This document shows positions 35,237 through 35,250 of a stretch of 35,250 bases of DNA, piece by piece. The stretch's first letter is position 1. Every line of letters begins with the position of its first letter. The stretch is from contig DUOJ01000019.1 of NCBI GenBank assembly GCA_012838895.1, positions 1-35,250 on the forward strand, written 5' to 3'. The position numbers and the translations under genes were made by a program. Source of the DNA: Spirochaetales bacterium. Lineage in GTDB: Bacteria > Spirochaetota > Spirochaetia > Sphaerochaetales > Sphaerochaetaceae. The notes under the pieces were generated by a model. That model was given only the letters and a program-made list of their open reading frames with translations. It searched no databases and was not told where the DNA came from.

Positions 35237-35250
35237 ATGGGAAAGAAGAA
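35237..35250 (+). CDS. Start of a downstream ORF (MGKK...), truncated by the window edge
   Basis: AAGGGG-TAAACC-ATG GGA AAG AAG; only four codons visible. Confidence 0.35.

Noticed and set aside
1-35250. CRISPR arrays, transposases, phage or toxin-antitoxin modules
   Set aside because: No regularly spaced repeats and no proteins resembling these systems were seen on either strand.

Overview
A bacterial chromosomal window, probably Spirochaetota (inference from protein style, not tested). There are no CRISPR arrays and no recognisable mobile elements. The left ~17 kb is an anaerobic purine/urate catabolism locus: an NCS2 purine permease (5'-truncated), adenine deaminase, YgeW carbamoyltransferase, XdhD-type molybdenum hydroxylase, YgfM-type FAD subunit, 8-oxoguanine-deaminase-like amidohydrolase, YgeY, SsnA and YgfK, with a divergent threonine-synthase-like PLP enzyme. 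The middle (~17-26 kb) is an iron and redox island: nicotinamidase-like protein, HxlR-type regulator, Dps, EFR1-type flavodoxin/ferredoxin, tRNA-Leu, feoA-feoA-feoB plus a Cys-rich small protein, Crp/Fnr regulator, thioredoxin and peroxiredoxin. The right part is housekeeping: TatD, class II FBP aldolase, infC-rpmI-rplT, a coiled-coil ZapB-like protein, a candidate 6S RNA, TPR protein, tsaE, tsaB, trxB and glgA. The strongest unexplained signals are: (i) a pair of TTGTTGCA direct repeats with 10-bp period directly upstream of predicted -35 boxes of both ygeW and ygfK, a candidate regulon motif; (ii) a ~260-bp structured gap inside the purine cluster, with nested hairpins, a U9 tract and an unannotated 27-codon ORF with a strong Shine-Dalgarno; (iii) an XdhD whose 2Fe-2S domain has lost all eight ligand cysteines; (iv) a PerR/Fur-type palindrome in the peroxiredoxin promoter; (v) a hairpin at the predicted 5' end of the feo transcript; (vi) a probable leaderless glgA; (vii) a gene remnant with an intact terminator. 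All calls come from reading the sequence by eye; no database searches were run.
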